This document shows positions 48,800 through 60,769 of a stretch of DNA of 64,000 nt, piece by piece; positions within the stretch are counted from its first letter, which is position 1, and each line of letters opens with the position of its first letter. This DNA comes from Rotaria macrura (taxonomy: Eukaryota; Rotifera; Eurotatoria; Philodinida; Philodinidae). Location: the NCBI GenBank assembly GCA_900239685.1, contig OENT01000039.1, forward strand, positions 222,645 to 286,644. The letters are read 5' to 3'. A program made the position numbers and the translations under genes. Under the pieces are notes generated by a model that worked only from the letters and a program-made list of their open reading frames with translations, did no database searches and was not told the DNA's origin.

Positions 48800-49705
48800 A
48801 TGTTAAGAAGGTTCACTATCCGACAATTATCAATCAATACTACAAAAATAACTTCTCCTAATCGTCTATCACGTTTATATCGTTGGCTTGACGTCTATGA
48901 AGATTTCGTCGGTCTTAAAGAAGTAAAACAAGCTCAAAGTATTGTCAATGATGTAATATAAAACGATAGTGAGATATGCTTCTCTCGACTTGATTTGGCG
49001 ATTTACTTTTCTTTCTATTATAGGCTGAGCGAGCATTCATAACGTCTCAAACACAACGACGATTATATTCTGATGAATTAATAAAACTTCAATTTGATTT
49101 GGCTCGGATTCGATTAGATATGGAAAAATTATCACGCAGTGACGATGCATATTTAGAATTGTTTAAAACCGAGCATGATTTAGTTAAAAAAGAAAAATCT
49201 GCGCAGCTAGAATTAAAGAAACAAGACAATACTGAGAGACAATTATTTTCTTCACTTCAATTAGCATTACGTGAAAGTCAAGAAAAGGAAAAAATGCGTA
49301 TCGAAAGAACCAAATATTGGTCAATTATTGGCTCAGTTGTTGGTGCTTTAGTTGGTATTATTGGTATGTATATTTTTCTTATCAATTAAATTTTGAATTA
49401 GAAATTTTCTTCTTTATTGTAAAGGTGCAACAGTATCAAATCGATATCGAATGCAAGAATTTCGCAATCTGACACATGAGTCACAAAAACTTTACGAAGA
49501 TTTGATTATAAAACAAGACGTAGCTGTTAAAGAAATAAAACAAGCATTATCCAACTTATCTTCTAAAGATCCCTATGAAAACTTAGTTCTAGTAAACGAG
49601 CAAAGTGAAGAACGCATCAAGTCGAAACTAATTTATCAGACTGGTTTTCTATTGCTTTCAACTAGTTTAATATCTGTTTTCATATCATATTTTTTCAATC
49701 GATAA
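48800..49705 (+). CDS. CCDC51: Mitochondrial potassium channel subunit CCDC51/MITOK-like
   Basis: CCDC51 (MITOK) is the pore-forming partner of ABCB8 in the ATP-sensitive potassium channel of the inner mitochondrial membrane. Exons 48800-48952, 49024-49363 and 49425-49705 join in phase to 257 residues. The N-terminus (MLRRFTIRQLSINTTKI) is a plausible presequence. Conserved parts: YEDFVGLKEVKQAQ, a coiled coil ending LALRESQEKEKMRIERTKYW, and directly after it the first membrane segment SIIGSVVGALVGIIGATV followed by NRYRMQE. A second membrane segment (FLLLSTSLISVFISYFF) lies at the C-terminus. It is much shorter than the 411-residue human protein because the variable region between the two membrane segments is reduced. 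The stop lies 23 nt before the next gene's ATG on the same strand. Confidence 0.9.
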
Positions 49706-49728
49706 TAAAATCTCTCAGGTTTTTTCAG
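49706..49728 (+). promoter_or_regulatory. 23-nt intercistronic spacer with acceptor-like site
   Basis: Between the CCDC51 stop and the next ATG lie only 23 nt, ending GTTTTTTCAG directly before ATG, a strong 3' splice-site consensus. There is no room for a promoter or poly(A) signal. The pair therefore looks like an operon resolved by trans-splicing; a cis-spliced dicistronic transcript is the alternative. Confidence 0.55.
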
Positions 49729-50844
49729 ATGCTTTCGTGTTTATTTAAATATATAATTAATAATCGACAGCAAAATCTTATTAGATTAAACATCAATAAG
49801 TTATCGACTGTAAAAGATAGTGTAGATGATCTTCGAGATACAGGCATTGTTAAACGATTTTCACAAGACAAAGGTTTTGGTTTTATTAGACGAAATAGTA
49901 ATGGAACTGATATATTCGTACATTTTCAATCTATTCTTGGTACTGGATTTAAAACTCTTCAAGTGAAAGAAATAGAAAACTTCATGATTTTTTGTTAAGA
50001 TTTTCATTTTCAGGAAGGACAACAAGTCGAATTTAACTTATTCCAAGGTGTTAAAGGAATTGAAGCACGAGTAAATTCTTACGATCATTTATTTCATTTC
50101 AATGTATATTTTGAATTTTATTTTTTATTGGATGTTATTGTAAAAGATCAAATATCTGATGTGAAAAAAAATAAAGAAGTTTTAACTTCGGAAACGTTTA
50201 CGAGCGATAGACATATTGGTATTGTGAGGAAATATGTGTAGGTTAAAAAAATGAATATTTTATTTATCTAGCGTTTTCTTTTATTTTTTGTCTCATGTAT
50301 AGTAAAAATCGTGGTTTTGGTTTTATTACAAGAAAAAGTGATGGTGCCGATTTGTTCGTACATGCTCGTTCGATTCGTCGTACTGGATTAGAATCTCTAG
50401 AAGAAGGAATGGAAGTAGAATTTCTTGAAGTTCGAAGTAATCGTGGTGCTGAAGCAAAAGATGTTGGTATTATTGTCAGCAAAAGGGATTCAATGGCTGA
50501 TCGATTGGCTCATACAAACGTAAATGAACGAGAAAAAGGAATAATTAAACGATGGGATGTAAGTTATGTCATTTAAATGCAAAAGATTACACTAAAGTTT
50601 GCCTTATGAAGAAACAACTTGGCTTTGGTTTTGTACGTCGAATAAACAATGGAAAAGATCTGCTTGTTCATGCAAGATCGTTAAAAGATAGTCTTCAAGA
50701 GCTCGACATCGGTCAACGAATTCAATTTCGAATTGGAACAACAGAACAGGTAGTGTTTTTTGATTATGAAAAATTTTAATTGAATATATTGTTTTCAAGG
50801 GTGAAGAAGCAGTAGATGTAGATTTAATTAAAAATGAATTTTGA
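49729..50844 (+). CDS. Protein with three cold-shock domains
   Basis: Exons 49729-49962, 50014-50237, 50303-50558, 50612-50749 and 50800-50844 give 298 residues. Three cold-shock domains follow one another, each with the RNP1-like core: DKGFGFIRR...DIFVH (about 45-100), NRGFGFITR...DLFVHARS, and QLGFGFVRR...DLLVHARS. Cold-shock domains bind single-stranded RNA or DNA. The first 30 residues (CLFKYIINNRQQNLIRLNIN) are basic and could be a mitochondrial presequence, which would match its neighbour CCDC51. One point is unsettled: 50071-50146 looks like an intron (GTAAAT...TAAAAG), but removing it shifts the frame by one base, whereas reading through keeps the frame. I kept the read-through, which adds a hydrophobic stretch between domains 1 and 2. 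Tandem cold-shock domains recall CSDE1 but the protein is much smaller. Confidence 0.82.
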
Positions 50845-51073
50845 AAACTAACAATGAACACGTCAAATTTTCTAAGAAAATAAATATACATTAAATTTCG
50901 AATTTTATATGATTCGCTACATTGGCATTAGAGAGATTAATGTTCAATGTTTACATACAAAACAAAAACAGCAAGAATATTTATTTCAAAATTCAACTAA
51001 ACAATTCTCTTCGCTTGAAAGTCATTTGATATCATTCTTTCAGAATTATTTAATAGCAAGAAGTAAAATATCT

Positions 51074-54000
51074 TTAATATTGTCTTCGATAAGCTCCTAA
51101 TGGCTCAACATTATTCGTAAAGAAGCTTTCATCAAAACGTTGTTCAGATCGACGTCCCATGTCATATCGACATACTTGTGATGTGGTTCTTAATCCTCCA
51201 TAAACCGATTCTGGATTATGAACAAAACCAGAAAATGATGCTGTACCATAGATTCGTTGAACGTATTCAATGTAACATGTCCGATAAATAATAAATAATG
51301 AAACTGATATACCAATAATAAATATGATCGATATAGCAGCAATTATAGTTGATCGCTCAACAGCACCTTGTGTTGCCAATGATGTGCGACCATAAATTGC
51401 CTCTATATATATATATTTAGCTAGTGATGTATTTCAAAAGAAATGCTAGTCAGCAATGAACATTTATGAATAAAATGTAAAACTCTAGTGTGATTTTGAG
51501 TCTCTTTTCACCCGCGTCACACGTAGGGTACTTCGGGATCACTCCAAAAGTTTTAGACTACTGCTGCTTCACTCATGTTGTCCACGCCAACTCCTGGGCT
51601 TTATTGCTCTCGCTTCGGCTAAAATGTATCCAGCTGTTCTGATACAAGTGTCTAATAAACCAACATCGAAAAGATGTTGAGTGTTGTAGGCTAGTGGCCT
51701 AATCATGGAATCTTTCAGAATGTATGCGGCATGCAGCTTGAGCCTCGAGGACGCTACTTAGCGGATGCTTAATCACTACCGAGCCCCCCCCCCCATCCTT
51801 CATCAAACCCGCTCACAGTACCTACCCACTAAGTCTACTATTCCAGTAGAACTGAAATGTCTTCTATTCGGTCCGTATAGTCCAATCGAACTTTTGCGAA
51901 CTGATGAATAAGTTTTGACGCTGAACGCTGACTGTTAGATGGTAACCCTTAGGTCAACAGATAAGCCAAGGTGAGTCTAAGCGGTCAATCAGAAGGAGCC
52001 GGATTTTGTGCATACAGAGGAACACTGTAGATTAGCCGTATAAAGAGTACGCAGCGCGACTGTTTCCTCTATGCATATATGTTGCCGAAGGATCTCCACG
52101 AGGAGGCTTCTACATGATCATCGAGTCTCTTTCCACTAATATGAAAATATTTGAAGTGGCTTATATCAAGCAGATTTGTGTTTTTATTTGTTGTTCTTGT
52201 TCAGTGTATTCATTTTGTTAAATTCGGTGTAATCATGACTGAAACTATTCATCTAACTGTCATATAAAACTGCGTGTACAGATTTATCGTACATAAAGAA
52301 AATCCTAACACTCCATTTTTTCGTTCGAAACACTTTGAAACCCAACGATTGATTAGTTCTTAATGTTATAACCAACATTGGCAAATATGAAAGTCTAGAA
52401 CTCGTTTTCATTAAAATCAAGAAAAATCTAGGGAACATACAAGTGTGATCCACGGGAACAGTTACGTATTGTATTAGGTATCAAATAAACTGATCAAGAA
52501 AGAATATACCTGTTATTATACCATGACGCGAAGTAGTGGATGAATCAGTCTGGTTACTTATACACATGGTCAACAAGGAAATATTGAAAGTGTGATTTTT
52601 GTATGGAAACAAAAACAAAAATTCTAATTGTGTTAAACATACTATTCATGACATGGCATTCATGTTCATTTAGAGTTTTGAATCCTCAAATCTGATTAGA
52701 AGTGGAATCTTAATCAGTCATAAGTAATAACCGTATACCGATACATAATGCCGCTTATCTAAATTGCATAATAATTCAAATACGCCAACGCACTACTAGT
52801 CATCTATGTTGATATACAAACGGTAGATTTTCATCTGTGTCAAATTTTAAAAACAAGCTGACTTAGAAAATTACAGTCATATTTTGAAATATTCTATGTT
52901 AGAAGTGACACATTTACTTCAATGCAATTTCTATAAACCTTCTAGGTTCGACTCATTTGCGTCGTAGTACCATACAAGCGATAAGTTATTTAGTGACCCA
53001 AATTCGTAAATCTTAACTTCAGTTATAACTTTGCTGTTTATATCGTTTCTGAATACTGCTCACGAATTCAATTATCGGATTTAGACAAAATATTTTATTT
53101 TATTCTTATGTCTTATAACTGTATTTATAAACACTATAAAACAAACGACCATGGAAGAGAAATTATAGCCGCAATTAAGATTTACAAATTCGTCATAAAA
53201 TATCATACGAAATATGATCAACTACTGTGAATATGAGTTCATAGGAATAGAAAGTAAATAAAAGCAAATGTGTCATATTAAATCTAAATTACTATGAAGT
53301 TTCTTGTATGTGTAACGGTAAACATTTGTTTTCATTTCGAACGAATAGCGTAATCAAATTCTGACATAAAATTATAGAAGTGAATTTCTTGATCGATAAC
53401 AATATCTGTTACTTTCGATCAGAATGTATCTACACTTGGTGTTATCTATGGAAAATTACGATGATCTCAAATGGAAGACAAGAATAAGAACCCAATCTCA
53501 TTCAACATTATCTAATATTCTGCTGCAGTCGAATCAGAGCCCTGAAATCAAGTTCTTGTAGATATTTGATTTTGTTTTAAAGTGAAAGACTTCTTGTAAA
53601 GTTTGATGAATGATTTTGAAAATTCTTGAATCGGAAATGATGACAGTTTCCCAGAAACGAAACTCACTAGTTTTCAAAAATCACATCTAAATTTTATCTG
53701 TTTTTACTAGAAGTTTGCGATTGAACTCATTGCAAAGAAACTGCGAGATTCAAAAATTGAATTCATACGTTATCTCTGATTCATCACCTGATTATATTTT
53801 TTTAGTAGATAATTTTCATCTCTTCGACATTATGACTTTTCAAACTAGCTTTTTTCCCATGGATTTGAACCCCTCGTTCTATTTGTTGTTGTTGTAGACA
53901 TGAATCTGATGAATAAGTTTACTCTATCTACCTCTTAGAAAAATACAATCATTAGTTTCAGTCTTTTCCTTGTTTTGTTCTAGATAAGAGATATTATTAA

Positions 54001-55531
54001 AATCTTCAATTCCTTCACTTCCAAAAAGCACTCAATGCAAGTTCATTACTATGAGCACAACTTTACTTACCATATGGTAATTTTCTTTTTTGTGTTTCTT
54101 GTGCTAATGGCATTTCAATAGTGAATTGTTGCTGTATTTGTCGTACTTCATAATGATCATTGATGGGTTCGAGTGATCTCGCAAAATCAGTCATTATTCT
54201 TGAAACTTTTCGTTTTGGTTCGTCATCATTGTCAAACACTTGCCGTCGTTTTAATGAAACAAAACTAGCACTATCTTCATCAACATAATCTAGTTGAGTT
54301 GAATCCATCGATGATGAGCTATTAATTCGATTCGATGATGATTTTCGAATTTCCGGACATGAACGCTACGAGGAAAAAGAAACAGAAGAAACCAAAATTA
54401 ATAGATAAGACAGACAAAAAAAACATTCTTCTTACATCTTGACAGCTTTCTATTCTGCCATAGCATATTGCAATGGAACATCGTAAGTAAACTACTGATG
54501 TTGTTTGAAATCTATTTATTTGAAAAACAGTACTCTTTAAATGATATGGATCAATACGTTGGAAACGTATTGCTAAACGTGAATCTACTGATGGGCAACG
54601 ATTTGTTAATAATTGAACTTTTTCTAATTTTATTTCATTATCAGAAACACTTGACGCAATCGAACAGTTTTCTGCAATTATTTGATGACGATCAGAATTT
54701 TGCATATCTTTAAAGAGTAGAACGGATGAATTTGAAAATGTAAACAAGTAAAAGTTAACACGACAAACTTGTTCGATATTTTATTTCAATAAATAAACGA
54801 TCACCGATAAAAGCTGAACCACCATTATCAATTAATCGTTGTTGACTCACATCGTATAAGCCAAGTATAATATCACCTTGATTAAACACTCTACTAGATA
54901 ATGGTGGTGTTATACCAACCATACTAAATAAAAAGAGAAACGACCAACAAAAATTCTCTATTTAGTGTTCTAATCTTATATTGAACAAGGAAACATTACT
55001 TTTTTCTCAAACCTTGTGTAGCGGGTAAAAAATAGGGTGTAGTTCGATCATGACATAAATCGTTTTCGGTAGGACAAAAACATTTATCCATATAATCATC
55101 AGAATTTTCATCCAAACAAATACCATTACGCTTAATACATGCAGCGCATGTTTCATCAACTGATGCATTGATTACTTTCACTATTAGATGAAAAAAGTTC
55201 ATCTTATGCAATACCAAGAATAATTTCCTTTTTACAAACCACAATGAGTTTTATTTATAGCCATATATTGTTCTTTACAGACACATCGAAAGGCATTACC
55301 ACCAATGCGTTTACAATTAGAATTTAAACTAGCACATGTGCCTGGCATACAAAAATCACCCAAATTATGCTGTGATTGAGCTGTAGCTGTCAAGAAAACA
55401 ATGCACAATAAATTTCTTAATAATCAAATGAATTCTATTGTAGTATGCGAAAACAAACCTCGTCTCTTGGCATCAGCAATAGTTAAACAGCATAAACTGA
55501 CAATGAACAATAGCAAAGAAAACCTGTTCAT
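51074..55531 (-). CDS. EGF-like / zona pellucida (ZP) domain transmembrane protein
   Basis: Exons: 55531-55459, 55386-55240, 55180-55000, 54923-54769, 54707-54436, 54365-54071, 51402-51074; in phase, 483 residues. A signal peptide (MNRFSLLLFIVSLCCLTIADA) is followed by two Cys-rich EGF-like modules (FCMPGTCASLNSNCKR...CVCK and TCAACIKRNGICL...CFC). Then comes a ZP-C-like module: FIGDRLFIEIKYRTNM, AENCSIASS, LLTNRCPSVD, FQINRF and VYLRCSIAICYGRIESC, the family's Cys pattern. A basic site (KRRQ) after it could be the furin-type cleavage site, and a single membrane helix (STIIAAISIIFIIGISVSLF) ends in a cytoplasmic tail of about 70 residues. ZP proteins polymerise into extracellular matrices after cleavage. 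A full ZP-N module is not apparent; the EGF-like part takes its place. The last intron is 2668 nt. Confidence 0.83.
51403..54070 (-). other. 2.67-kb last intron of the ZP gene, with a GC-richer insert
   Basis: Flanking exons agree in phase (donor GTAAGT at 54070, acceptor TATATAG at 51403). Within it, about 51490-52110 is clearly richer in GC than all surrounding DNA and includes a C10 run near 51785-51796. It has no long ORF. It may be a fragment of a retroelement or another insertion; no terminal repeats were found. Confidence 0.6.
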
Positions 55532-56933
55532 TGTTGAACATATAGCACTATTGAACCGTCCTTATATGAAAGAAGTGATCACGTTTGTTTTGTTTTTTCT
55601 TTTCTCTATCGATACTTCTCAATATTAATCCTTGTGTCATCATTCACTCGCGTTGTCATATCTAAGCCAATTATCATCGTTGTTCGATCCGATCATCATG
55701 CATCCACCCACTGGACTATGTCATCGGAATGTTACTACGGGTTCAAATAGTCTTATTTGCTTGAATGTTCTGAGTACAGGTATTATAATTTATTTTATTT
55801 GAAGCATTTTTTTCATTCTAAAAATCCTTTACACATTTTAGTTCGATTAGAAAAAACTTGAAATGAATTTTCGTCAAAATTATAGTGAAGTATTGATTAC
55901 TAGTTTCATACACACGCACAATAGAAGACATTTTTAAGTGATTGTATAAAAAGCAGCAGCATACTGAAAGCATACTTAAATAGAAAATTTATTTCATTGT
56001 TCGATTAATTAAACAATAGATATTTTGCATTCATCAATCAATCACCATGTAAGAGGGACACAAGAAAAATAGATGTTGGAAATGATCACCGAAGTGAAGA
56101 GAAAATACAGTATTAAACTTGTGCCTCATTTATAGTCTACGGACTGATGCGAATGGATCATTACATTATTTCTAAAATGAATTCACTTATGAACTTTTGT
56201 ATTTAATTTTTTAATCTGGGGAAATTAATAAGTAATTATACAAGAAAATTAGGGTTAACTTTAAATATTTTTGTGAAATGATTTCTTCTTGGGACTTGCC
56301 ACTTTTCTAAGTCTACTCATATTATTCACTAACGACATCATTGATATCTACACATATGTCAGCAATTCTATAACGTTTCTATAGCAACCCTCCATAATGA
56401 AAAGCTCATCTAAAGCGTCACCTTTTCATTTTCTACAATGCACAAGCACAATATTGATCCCAAGTTGTTCCTCATTTTACGCTGATTCTAAATATATATA
56501 AATCTTAATATTTGGACCAGTTAAAAAAAAACATTTTCACACAAGGCATTTAGAAATAGCCACTTAAAAATAAGCGTCTTCATTTCATCAGTCAGTAGAC
56601 TATTAGCTAACTAGGATTTGAAATTACATATGCATCTAAAACAAAAAGAAAAGAATAAAAAGCAATATGTCTAAAGAATAGCATACAGCGTAAAATTACA
56701 ATATTTTCATTATTCGTAACATGAAAGACAAGAAATTATGGAAGTTCTGTTTCAAATTAGTCCTTTGTTCAAACGTAATTTTCTTTTGAACATCAGAAAG
56801 AGTCGTCCGATTGTTTCAACCGTCAATATATTGCCTATAATTACACTTCACATATAATCGCAATAATTGAAGTTGTGAACACCATTTCTCAGAACATCTC
56901 AAATAGCTACATTGATTAGTTATGTTAAAATGA
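55532..56933. other. Intergenic upstream of the ZP gene
   Basis: AT-rich, no gene supported. The ZP promoter should lie at its low-coordinate end. Confidence 0.45.
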
Positions 56934-58004
56934 CCCAGGTCGACCAAAACGATCCGTAAACGGTCGTAAACGATACCATTTCGGTGAAATACGATGGTCG
57001 TGGCGGATAATCGTTTACGAATGATCGTATACGAGATTTTCACGGGGAAATACGACAGAAATTAGGGTGGTCGTTTAAGGACCATTGCAAACGATAGCGT
57101 AACGACCATCGCAAACCGTCCGTATTTCAATCGTATTTTCCGTATGGTACCAGACCATATGAGAAAATATTTTAGTAGGGCAATAATGTTTTTTCTTAGT
57201 TCTCGTTCGAACTGTACCTATTGTTGCGTTTTATATTTTTATTCCGCTCTCCTTCGCGTGAATCACAGCGCCATCTCTCCTACTCTGTAATATGCGCATA
57301 AATTACACCAATCACTGTATATATCTGATTACTGTTAGAAATGCTTTCTTTTCTTCATATGTACATCTTTTTCGTTCGGATTAGATGAGAGCAAGAATTC
57401 TAGTAATGGTAATTAGAAGTTATTTATATCATTTAGTTTTAAATTTATTCTTTTACTTTAATTTATTTTTATCAAATTTTAGATTTTATTATATTTCGAT
57501 TTTTACTTAATTTTTAATTTATATCTAATTTTAGATTTATTTTTATTTTCATTCTAATTTTTATTTGATTTTTGCAAACTTTTTATTGATTTAATTTTTT
57601 TAACCTATCATTTATTTCATTTTCATTGAAAGCTATTTTTTTATTGTAATTTCTTTTATTATTATTTTGCTAAATAAATTTAATTTTGATCTTAATAAAT
57701 TTTTATCCGTTGTAAAAAACGTGGAGCCAGGTCTGAAAAAAACTGCAGGAAAGCGGCTCATTTACTGCCGTGCGCAATAAAGAATACTATCCGTAAACGG
57801 CCAATGTAATTCTTCGTTCGCGGGCGTTTCCATCCCCGTATACGGTACGGAAAAATACGTCCGTATTACTGCCCCTGTTAAAACGGGGTAATACGGCGCC
57901 GTAACGAGCCGTATTTTCATCGTAAACAGCCGTAGTTACAGCGTATCATTGTCGTTTACGACCGTAAACGACGCCGTAACGGTGTCCGTTTTCATCGACC
58001 TGGG
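56934..58004. mobile_element. Unclassified non-autonomous TIR element (1071 bp)
   Basis: A perfect 10-bp inverted repeat bounds it: CCCAGGTCGA at 56934-56943 and TCGACCTGGG at 57995-58004. About 240 bp inside each end are dense in related short motifs in both orientations (CGTAAACGA, CCGTATTT, GTCGTTTACG). The core, about 57380-57720, is a low-complexity series of ATTTTTATTT-like units. There is no ORF. I see no convincing target duplication, so the superfamily is open; layout resembles hAT-type or other MITE families with subterminal transposase-binding arrays. Confidence 0.7.
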
Positions 58005-58485
58005 GAGGCATAAAATTTTTTCTTATTGATATTTTTATTAGTGATGCTAATATGTTGAAGTTCAAGTTGAACACGGAAGAACATTGAAATGAGATGATAC
58101 TCCAGGTGTGTTCATGAAGTTGAGGAAAAGAAATTTAAATTCGGAAGGATATTTATATTATTTTCGCTATTATAGGAGATTTTCAAAATTTTTAATGATC
58201 AGTTAATTCTATTTTTTTACTGTGGTGTTGCTAGGATCATTTAGTAGGTATTGTGTGGAGGGATGATGGTATTCTACACGTGGCTTACAATTGGTTGTAT
58301 GCTTGGTGCATATAAAGTGATTCTCTGGCTAGTTGCAACGAGTTCTTCTTGTGAAAATAAACTTATCATTATATTATCAAATAAAAGAAAAGAATTTTGC
58401 TATCTGTGATAAAGAAACACAAAATACATGAGAAAATGCTTTCTTTTATTTATAACTATTAGTTTGCATTTGACTAAACACAAAT
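58005..58485. other. Promoter region of the alpha-galactosidase gene
   Basis: A clean TATA box (CATATAAAG, 58309-58317) lies about 170 nt upstream of the ATG at 58486. The remainder is AT-rich without recognisable features. Confidence 0.5.
58309..58317 (+). promoter_or_regulatory. TATA box of the GH27 gene
   Basis: CATATAAAG lies in the right place for a Pol II core promoter, assuming a 5' UTR of roughly 140 nt. It is the only clear TATA box next to a gene in this window. Confidence 0.5.
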
Positions 58486-59819
58486 ATGTTATCCATTTAT
58501 TCTTTTCTTATTCTAATCTTAATAAATTCTATTCATTCACTTGATAATGGACTAGGAAAAACGCCACAAATGGGTTCGTTGAAGAAATATTTTCATCAAA
58601 ATATTTCTTGCCATACCATCCTGAAAGAAACTTGTTTTTCTGTTCATCTTTAGGATGGAATAGCTGGAATTATTTCGGATGTCATATTAATGAAACAATA
58701 ATTCGATCAACAACTGATGCACTTCTATCCACTGGTTTAGCTCAAGCTGGTTACACTTATGTGAATTTAGATGATTGTTGGGCATCGTCTCGTGATCCAA
58801 AAACAAATTATATTATTCCTGACCCAGTAGCATTTCCGTCTGGCATAGCATCATTAGCTGACTATGTCCATTCTCGTGGTCTGTTATTTGGTTTATATTC
58901 GGATGCCGGATACGAAACGTGTGCTGGCCGACCAGGTTCATATGGTTATGAAGACATTGATGCACGCATTTATGCACAATGGAAAGTTGATTATCTTAAA
59001 TATGACAATTGCCATTCTTTAGAAACAAAGAAAACAATAAAAGAACGTTACGAACTTATGCGTGATGCATTAAATCATACAGGTCGACCCATATTTTATT
59101 CGGCATGTGAATGGGGTGAAATGATACCAGCATTTTGGTTTCGTACGATTGCAAATTCATGGAGAACTACTCTTGATATTAGTGACCATTGGTATTCCAT
59201 GCTATTCAATATTGACGTAAATGATTTATTTGCTGACTTTGCAGCACCACATGGTATTCACAGCACTTACTTTTTTTTGTTTTGATGAAGATGTGATTTA
59301 ATAATTTTTTTATCAATGGAAATAGGTTTCAATGATCCTGATATGTTAGAAGTTGGCAATGGTGGTATGACATTAAATGAATATAGAACTCATATGAGTC
59401 TTTGGTCAATAGCAAAAGCACCACTGCTTATTGGTTGTGATGTACGAAATATATCAAAAGAAAGTTTAGAAATTTTAACAAATTCAGAAATCATTGCTGT
59501 AAATCAAGATGCACTTGGTGTGCAAGGAAGAAAAATACGTATTGATCTTGCTCATAATACTGAAGTATGGGCTGGACCATTAGCTGATGAATCAAAAGCG
59601 GTTATTGCATTTAATCGAGCATCCAATACTAGTCAAACAGTCGTAGTTTTATTTACTGATTTGGGTTGGGAACCAACAAGTCGAGCGAATGTAAGAGATC
59701 TTTGGTTGCATGAAGATCTGGGAGAATTTCAAGGAAATTTTACAGCTTACAATATCGAATCACACGGTGTTCAAATGCTTAAAATGACTCTTGTAGCATC
59801 ATACGAGGAAAGAAGATGA
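58486..59819 (+). CDS. Alpha-galactosidase / alpha-N-acetylgalactosaminidase, GH27 family
   Basis: A secreted or lysosomal enzyme that removes terminal alpha-galactosyl (or alpha-GalNAc) residues. Exons 58486-58573, 58654-59253 and 59326-59819 join in phase to 393 residues, normal for GH27. The first 19 residues are a signal peptide (MLSIYSFLILILINSIHSL). The mature start GLGKTPQMGWNSWNYFGC is diagnostic. Further motifs: YVNLDDCWA, YSDAGYETCAGRPGS, and YLKYDNC with the nucleophile Asp. The RxxxD motif WRTTLD carries the acid/base Asp, and GFNDPDML is present. The C-terminal beta domain follows (INQDALG-type AVNQDALGVQG). Several N-glycosylation sites (NET, NHT, NIS, NFT) occur. The substrate-loop residues that separate GalNAc from Gal specificity cannot be judged reliably by eye. 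Start chosen for the signal peptide, with a TATA box upstream. Confidence 0.94.
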
Positions 59820-60767
59820 AACGTTGTCTCAAATTGTTTGTTTCTTTTGAAAAATTTTGTAATCAGACTGAACATATGTTGTGTGCCTTACTTATGGACA
59901 CAAGATGGAATGTATTCTTTTTATATAATATTTCATGACGAAGAAGTCTTGATTTTGGATAAACGTAAACAAGAATTCAGTCAATGGTTAATTAACATAA
60001 GATCCTTAGTAATCACGTTTGCATGCTTTTGTTGAACATAAATCGAAGAAGAGCTGAAGTTTTTTTTAAAGAGGTTTCTTTTCTCATTCTGAGCGTGACT
60101 AATGGGATGAAATAATTTCTCCTTTATCATAGACTACGAGAGTCGCTGCTATAGCATACGATCGCAAATAGTTCAAGATGAATGACTTTTCATGATGTAC
60201 GGATGAACTCCTTATTACGTTGTTCGCATAATAATTAGAAGGATATAGAATGAATTTAACTACAACAACATATAAAGCGGGAAAATGTCTTTCAGAGGAA
60301 ACAGAAAAATCTGCGTCACTGTTCATATTTGAATCACATCAAAAGTAGGAACGTAAGTATCAAGTCATAATATCATTTATTACCAATGCATATTTAAGGA
60401 CTATGTTTACTGGGAGTTTTCTAAAGTTGAACATCATTTCCTTGTTTTATAAAAATGCCTATTTTAGAATATACATGTGAACTTTCCAATAAATTGTTTC
60501 TATTTATTTTCGGTTAAATTTTAGACGCTGAATAACGATCCCTTTCTTTGTTTTTTTAAGTAGTTTTCAATGACTACTGTTATTGTAATATACCACGACG
60601 CTGACGAAATCTGATGCGTTTCTGATGATAAATGATTCAAATTTCCTTGATCTTGTGTAAAATTTAAATTACTCGCGATGGTCCGTTGCTTCTATTTATA
60701 CATCTAATGAATATCAGATTTCGAAATAGTGACCTATAAAAAGCAATAGATCCATTTTGATCTAACG
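59820..60767. other. Intergenic, no gene recognised
   Basis: AT-rich spacer between the GH27 gene and the mariner element. Confidence 0.45.
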
Positions 60768-60769
60768 TA

